Origin: JALHRI01 sp044351685
Lineage (GTDB): Bacteria; Pseudomonadota; Alphaproteobacteria; Rickettsiales; UBA3002
Length of the DNA stretch: 6,755 bases
Direction: 5' to 3'
Assembly (NCBI GenBank): GCA_044351685.1
Contig: JBILFK010000086.1
Location: forward strand, 1 to 6,755
Below are positions 4,627 to 6,755 of this stretch, piece by piece. Under the pieces are notes generated by a model. That model was not told the origin of the DNA, did not search any database, and was given only the letters and a program-made list of their open reading frames with translations. Both the position numbers and the translations under genes were made by a program. Within the stretch, counting starts at the first letter, position 1. The number at the start of each line of letters is the position of its first letter.

Positions 4627-5775
4627 ATGGCCATAAAGCAGTTACTATTTGTTGATACTAACATATGGCTAGATTTTTACCGCGCACGCACCGACGCAGG
4701 TTTAAAATTACTCGAACATGTGGAAGCAGTTTCAGATAAGCTTATTTCAACTTATCAAGTGGAAATGGAGTTTAAAAAGAACCGCCAAGACGCAATTCTC
4801 GAAAGCCTAAGGGGCCTCAAATCACCAGATGGCGTTCAGCGCCCCGCACTATTTTCTGATGCACAGGCAGTAAGAACCTTAAATAAAAACATATCGGGTG
4901 CAAAGACACAGGTAACAAAGCTTAAAACGCGTATGAAAAAAGCGCTAGAGAATCCAGCGCTGCATGATCCTGTTTATAAAGCGTGCCAGCGACTCTTTCA
5001 TGCTGATAGCACGTTGATTCTGAGCCGTGATGATAGCATTCGCCATGTCATCAGAAAGCGGGCTCTAAAAAGATTTCTACATGGGTGCCCACCTAGAAAG
5101 AAGAATGACACCTCCATCGGGGATGCAATTAATTGGGAATGGATGGTGGAGTGCTCACTTAAAAACAATGCCGAGCTAGTAGTAGTGACCAGAGATTCAG
5201 ACTATGGTGCCTCATATGAAGATTTCTCTTATGTTAATGACCACCTGAAACAAGAGTTTGCGGAGCGAGTCAGCCGGAAAAGAAAGATATTGCTGTATAT
5301 GGTTCATGTCGTGACGGGCGAATCGAAGGCTAGAAGAATCTATAAGGGGATTGAGTTTTTCGTCGCATCGGCGATGGTCTTTGGCGTAATCGCTTACAAC
5401 GCCCCACTCGCTCTCTCGTGCCTTCTGGGCGCGATTATTGCCGGAGTGTGCATCTACAATATTTACAAGCCACACCCCTACGAAAAGACACCGCGCCATA
5501 GGCGTGCTTACTGGGCACTGGCGCTGGCATCACCCATCCTCTTTATAGGCACAATTACGCCCAAAGCGGTGCCAGAGCAGGATATGCAAGACGTATCATC
5601 CAGCAGTCCGCTTGCCACCGAGCTAATGCCCAAGGGTAGCGAATTTCTTTATAACGAAACCGACACCAAAAGAGTGGCGTGGATAATGAATGGCAAGAGC
5701 AGCATCAAGCAACGGCTAAAGGATCCCGATTCGGCAAAGTTCGCCAAGTGCAACACATTTTACAACTTCTTATAA
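4627..5775 (+). CDS. PIN-domain nuclease-like protein (DUF4935-type) fused to three transmembrane segments and an LKDPDSAKF tail
   Basis: The 382-residue product begins MAIKQLLFVDTNIWLDFYRA. Asp10 and later acidic residues fit a PIN-like active site of the larger DUF4935 kind: Glu46 in YQVEME, Asp161 and Asp166 in NDTSIGDAINWEWM, and Asp190/Asp192 in VVVTRDSDYG. PIN domains are metal-dependent ribonucleases. Residues about 82-150 are a basic helical insertion. After about 236 the protein has three predicted membrane spans (about 243-259, 261-280, 294-311), then a polar stretch and the motif SIKQRLKDPDSAKF (359-372), as found in small prophage-encoded envelope proteins, ending abruptly at 382. 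The nuclease domain would be cytoplasmic and the tail probably periplasmic. SD GGAGGAG precedes the ATG by four bases. The gene starts 21 bases after the tRNA CCA, leaving little room for its own promoter. No antitoxin-like partner is visible. Confidence 0.8.
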   Translation: MAIKQLLFVDTNIWLDFYRARTDAGLKLLEHVEAVSDKLISTYQVEMEFKKNRQDAILESLRGLKSPDGVQRPALFSDAQAVRTLNKNISGAKTQVTKLKTRMKKALENPALHDPVYKACQRLFHADSTLILSRDDSIRHVIRKRALKRFLHGCPPRKKNDTSIGDAINWEWMVECSLKNNAELVVVTRDSDYGASYEDFSYVNDHLKQEFAERVSRKRKILLYMVHVVTGESKARRIYKGIEFFVASAMVFGVIAYNAPLALSCLLGAIIAGVCIYNIYKPHPYEKTPRHRRAYWALALASPILFIGTITPKAVPEQDMQDVSSSSPLATELMPKGSEFLYNETDTKRVAWIMNGKSSIKQRLKDPDSAKFAKCNTFYNFL

Positions 5776-5801
5776 TCGCATCGCATTTTGGCTACAGACC
5801 T

Positions 5802-5818
5802 GCGGCCTAGTAGGCCGC
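5802..5818. repeat. Perfect 17-base palindrome, GCGGCCTA-G-TAGGCCGC
   Basis: Two 8-base arms surround a single G, 27 bases after the PIN gene stop. Twelve of these bases (CGGCCTAGTAGG, 5803-5814) recur in inverted orientation at 6025-6036. The pair therefore brackets most of the noncoding block. A protein-binding or recombination site, or an end of transcription, are all possible. Confidence 0.6.
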
Positions 5819-5827
5819 TGCTCGCAC

Positions 5828-6081
5828 CGTTCCGGTTGGCGTTCCGCCCAGAGGAACGCAGAAATGCTGCATCGTCGGTGCTTATCGTTGCCGTTCCTCC
5901 CGTTCCCCCTCTTTTATAAAAGGGTAAAGTGGGTAGAGATAAAGACAGACACACCCACTGAGCCAGTTAGAGGCAATGGCGTCCCCCACGGTTCGGGCAA
6001 GAACGGGGGAACGCCTGCACCTAACCTACTAGGCCGTCAACATTTTTGCGCCAAGCGAACCGAGGAACGGTGGGCGGAACG
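5828..6081. repeat. Iteron-like cluster: eight copies of GGAACG/CGTTCC around an AT-richer core, candidate replication origin
   Basis: Copies in CGTTCC orientation lie at 5828, 5840, 5892 and 5901. Copies in GGAACG orientation lie at 5853, 6008, 6064 and 6076. I see none in the flanking genes. Five are left and three right of an AT-richer stretch (about 5910-5975). That stretch contains the palindrome CTTTTATAAAAG (5911-5922) and the inverted repeat AGTGGGT/ACCCACT (5928-5934 and 5953-5959). One pair forms the hairpin GCGTTCC-7-GGAACGC (5839-5859). The block lies immediately 3' of the VapE helicase gene, and its last copy touches the stop codon. Phage-inducible islands such as SaPIs keep their origin 3' of the rep helicase, as iterons flanking an AT-rich core, so this is a candidate origin. 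Origin function is inferred. Confidence 0.5.
5978..6015. repeat. Long imperfect hairpin within the noncoding block
   Basis: GGCGT (5978-5982) plus CCCCC (5983-5987) pair with GGGGG (6005-6009) and ACGCC (6011-6015), leaving one bulged A at 6010. An inner stem GTTC (5991-5994) with GAAC (6001-6004) is closed by GGGCAA. That gives fourteen pairs in 38 bases. No T-run follows on either strand, so it is not an ordinary intrinsic terminator. It overlaps one iteron copy. Confidence 0.5.
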
Positions 6082-6755
6082 CTAGAAGGCCTCATCGGCC
6101 TGCTTCGCAACCAGCTCGGTAACGACCCGTAGTGTTTCACCATTGTTGCGCACGACAAGACGCTGGCTGCGCTCAAGCGCAGTACCGCGTGCATAGCAAT
6201 GTTCGGGGGATTTGCCACCGAAGCGTAATTTGCCACGCTCCCAACCTAGCTGCCGCATGGCCTCGCCGATACGTGCATTATGCTCCTGCCCCCGCTGGGC
6301 GGTGGGGATATCGAGAATGTCCCACACGTCACTGGCCTTTATTTTGCCCTGTGCGTCGCCCAGCACTTCTTGCAGCAACAAGAAATAAGGATCTTCTACC
6401 TCCCGCTTTTGCTGCTCGGCTTCAGCCAATGGCCACAACTCCTTGGCAAGGCGAATGGCCTCTCCTTGTGCTTCACGGTGCGCTGCCTCGGCCCAAAGCT
6501 GGTCACGGTCACGCTTCAACGCCGCTAGGTCAAACCGCTCAATGCGAACAGGCCAAAAGCGGCGATTCCCAGTGCCATCTCGCAAATATTGCGAACTGTT
6601 GGTAGTACCAAAGATTACGCACTGGCGGGGAACCTCGGTGCTCAGTCGAGCATACGACATTCGCGCCCTGTCGGTGCTGCGTGAGAGAAATGCCTTCAGG
6701 TGCTCGACATCCCCCTTCCTCATGCCCTTCAGTTCAGCAGCTTCAATGATCCAGC
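6082..6755 (-). CDS. VapE-type (virulence-associated E, D5-like) helicase/primase protein, C-terminal part (5' end outside window)
   Basis: The frame is open to the right edge (WIIEAAELKG precedes the Met at 6723, which is internal, not the start), so about 223 C-terminal residues are visible. Diagnostic runs are the WIIEAAEL strand, VEHLKAFLSRSTDRARMSY, VPRQCVIFGTTNSSQYLRD (sensor-like Asn) and GTGNRRFWPV with the paired arginines. These are characteristic of the VapE/PF05272 superfamily 3-like ATPase domain, whose Walker motifs would lie beyond the edge. The region after it (DQLWAEAAHREAQGEAI, then DPYFLLLQEVLGD and a winged-helix-like stretch with MRQLGWERGKLRFGG) is the usual C-terminal extension. 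Such proteins drive replication of satellites and integrated islands. The stop at 6082-6084 lies directly next to the iteron cluster, to which its N-terminal or C-terminal domain might bind. Confidence 0.88.
   Translation of the reverse strand, partial: WIIEAAELKGMRKGDVEHLKAFLSRSTDRARMSYARLSTEVPRQCVIFGTTNSSQYLRDGTGNRRFWPVRIERFDLAALKRDRDQLWAEAAHREAQGEAIRLAKELWPLAEAEQQKREVEDPYFLLLQEVLGDAQGKIKASDVWDILDIPTAQRGQEHNARIGEAMRQLGWERGKLRFGGKSPEHCYARGTALERSQRLVVRNNGETLRVVTELVAKQADEAF

Larger units (their letters stand above)
4606..6755. mobile_element. Putative left part of a tRNA-Arg-associated integrated element (right end outside window)
   Basis: Content changes at the tRNA. The chromosomal housekeeping genes stop, the following coding sequence is visibly more AT-rich with more AGA/ATA-type codons, and a satellite/phage-type VapE helicase and a repeat-rich noncoding block follow. 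tRNA 3' ends and anticodon loops are standard targets of tyrosine integrases. No integrase gene and no second copy of the CGTTTCCTAA anticodon-loop sequence lie to the right within the window, so the boundaries are not established and the left limit is placed only by context. Confidence 0.5.

Noticed and set aside
4627..5775. Classical VapC-type toxin-antitoxin pair
   Set aside because: The PIN domain is the larger DUF4935-like kind with membrane spans, and no small antitoxin gene is adjacent on either side.
5760..6085. Two short frames, 5760-5954 (-) and 5864-6085 (+)
   Set aside because: They lie in the repeat- and hairpin-rich block, overlap each other, have no convincing ribosome site or family features, and one runs into the PIN gene end.
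6721..6723. ATG at 6723 as the start of the VapE gene
   Set aside because: The frame continues to the window edge with family-typical residues (WIIEAAEL), so this Met is internal.

Overview
The window looks like part of an alphaproteobacterial chromosome. The evidence is a membrane-anchored class I cytochrome c of the c552/CycM type encoded divergently from kdsB (an arrangement I know from alphaproteobacteria), a KdsB with the QGDLP motif variant, and Kdo synthesis, which implies a Gram-negative envelope with LPS. I cannot place it below class level.

Positions 1-4347 are ordinary, dense, GC-richer chromosome. The C-terminal end of a TerC-family membrane protein (1-308, +) runs tail to tail into a three-gene minus-strand operon: cytochrome c (2422-1796), short NfeD-like protein (1795-1337) and slipin/stomatin-type SPFH protein (1321-317). 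The spacings are 0 and 15 bases. Divergent from it is kdsB (2522-3259, +), then a 101-base structured leader and a PfkB-family, adenosine-kinase-like gene (3361-4347, +). The leader holds a possible 21-codon ORF with a strong Shine-Dalgarno.

Positions 4377-4605 hold a tRNA-Arg(CCU) locus that has been rearranged. A 5' half-tRNA (4377-4415) is broken in the anticodon loop. About 110 bases of structured sequence follow, then a full-length tRNA-Arg(CCU) at 4528-4605 with one extra base in the T stem.

From 4606 to the right edge the content becomes accessory. First comes a PIN-nuclease-like protein fused to three transmembrane segments and a short C-terminal LKDPDSAKF motif (4627-5775). Next is about 305 bases of noncoding DNA full of inverted repeats and eight copies of the hexamer GGAACG/CGTTCC. 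Last is the 3' part of a VapE-type (D5-like) helicase gene on the minus strand (6082 to beyond 6755). A tRNA followed by accessory genes and a satellite-type replication helicase suggests the left part of an integrated mobile element. No integrase and no distal att repeat lie in the window.

The most interesting proposals are: (1) the repeat cluster at 5802-6081 may be the element's replication origin, with iterons flanking an AT-richer core just 3' of its helicase gene, as in phage-inducible chromosomal islands; (2) the membrane-anchored PIN protein has an unusual architecture suggestive of a defence or interference role; (3) the broken and duplicated tRNA may record integration; (4) the kinase leader contains mutually exclusive hairpins and a candidate leader peptide.
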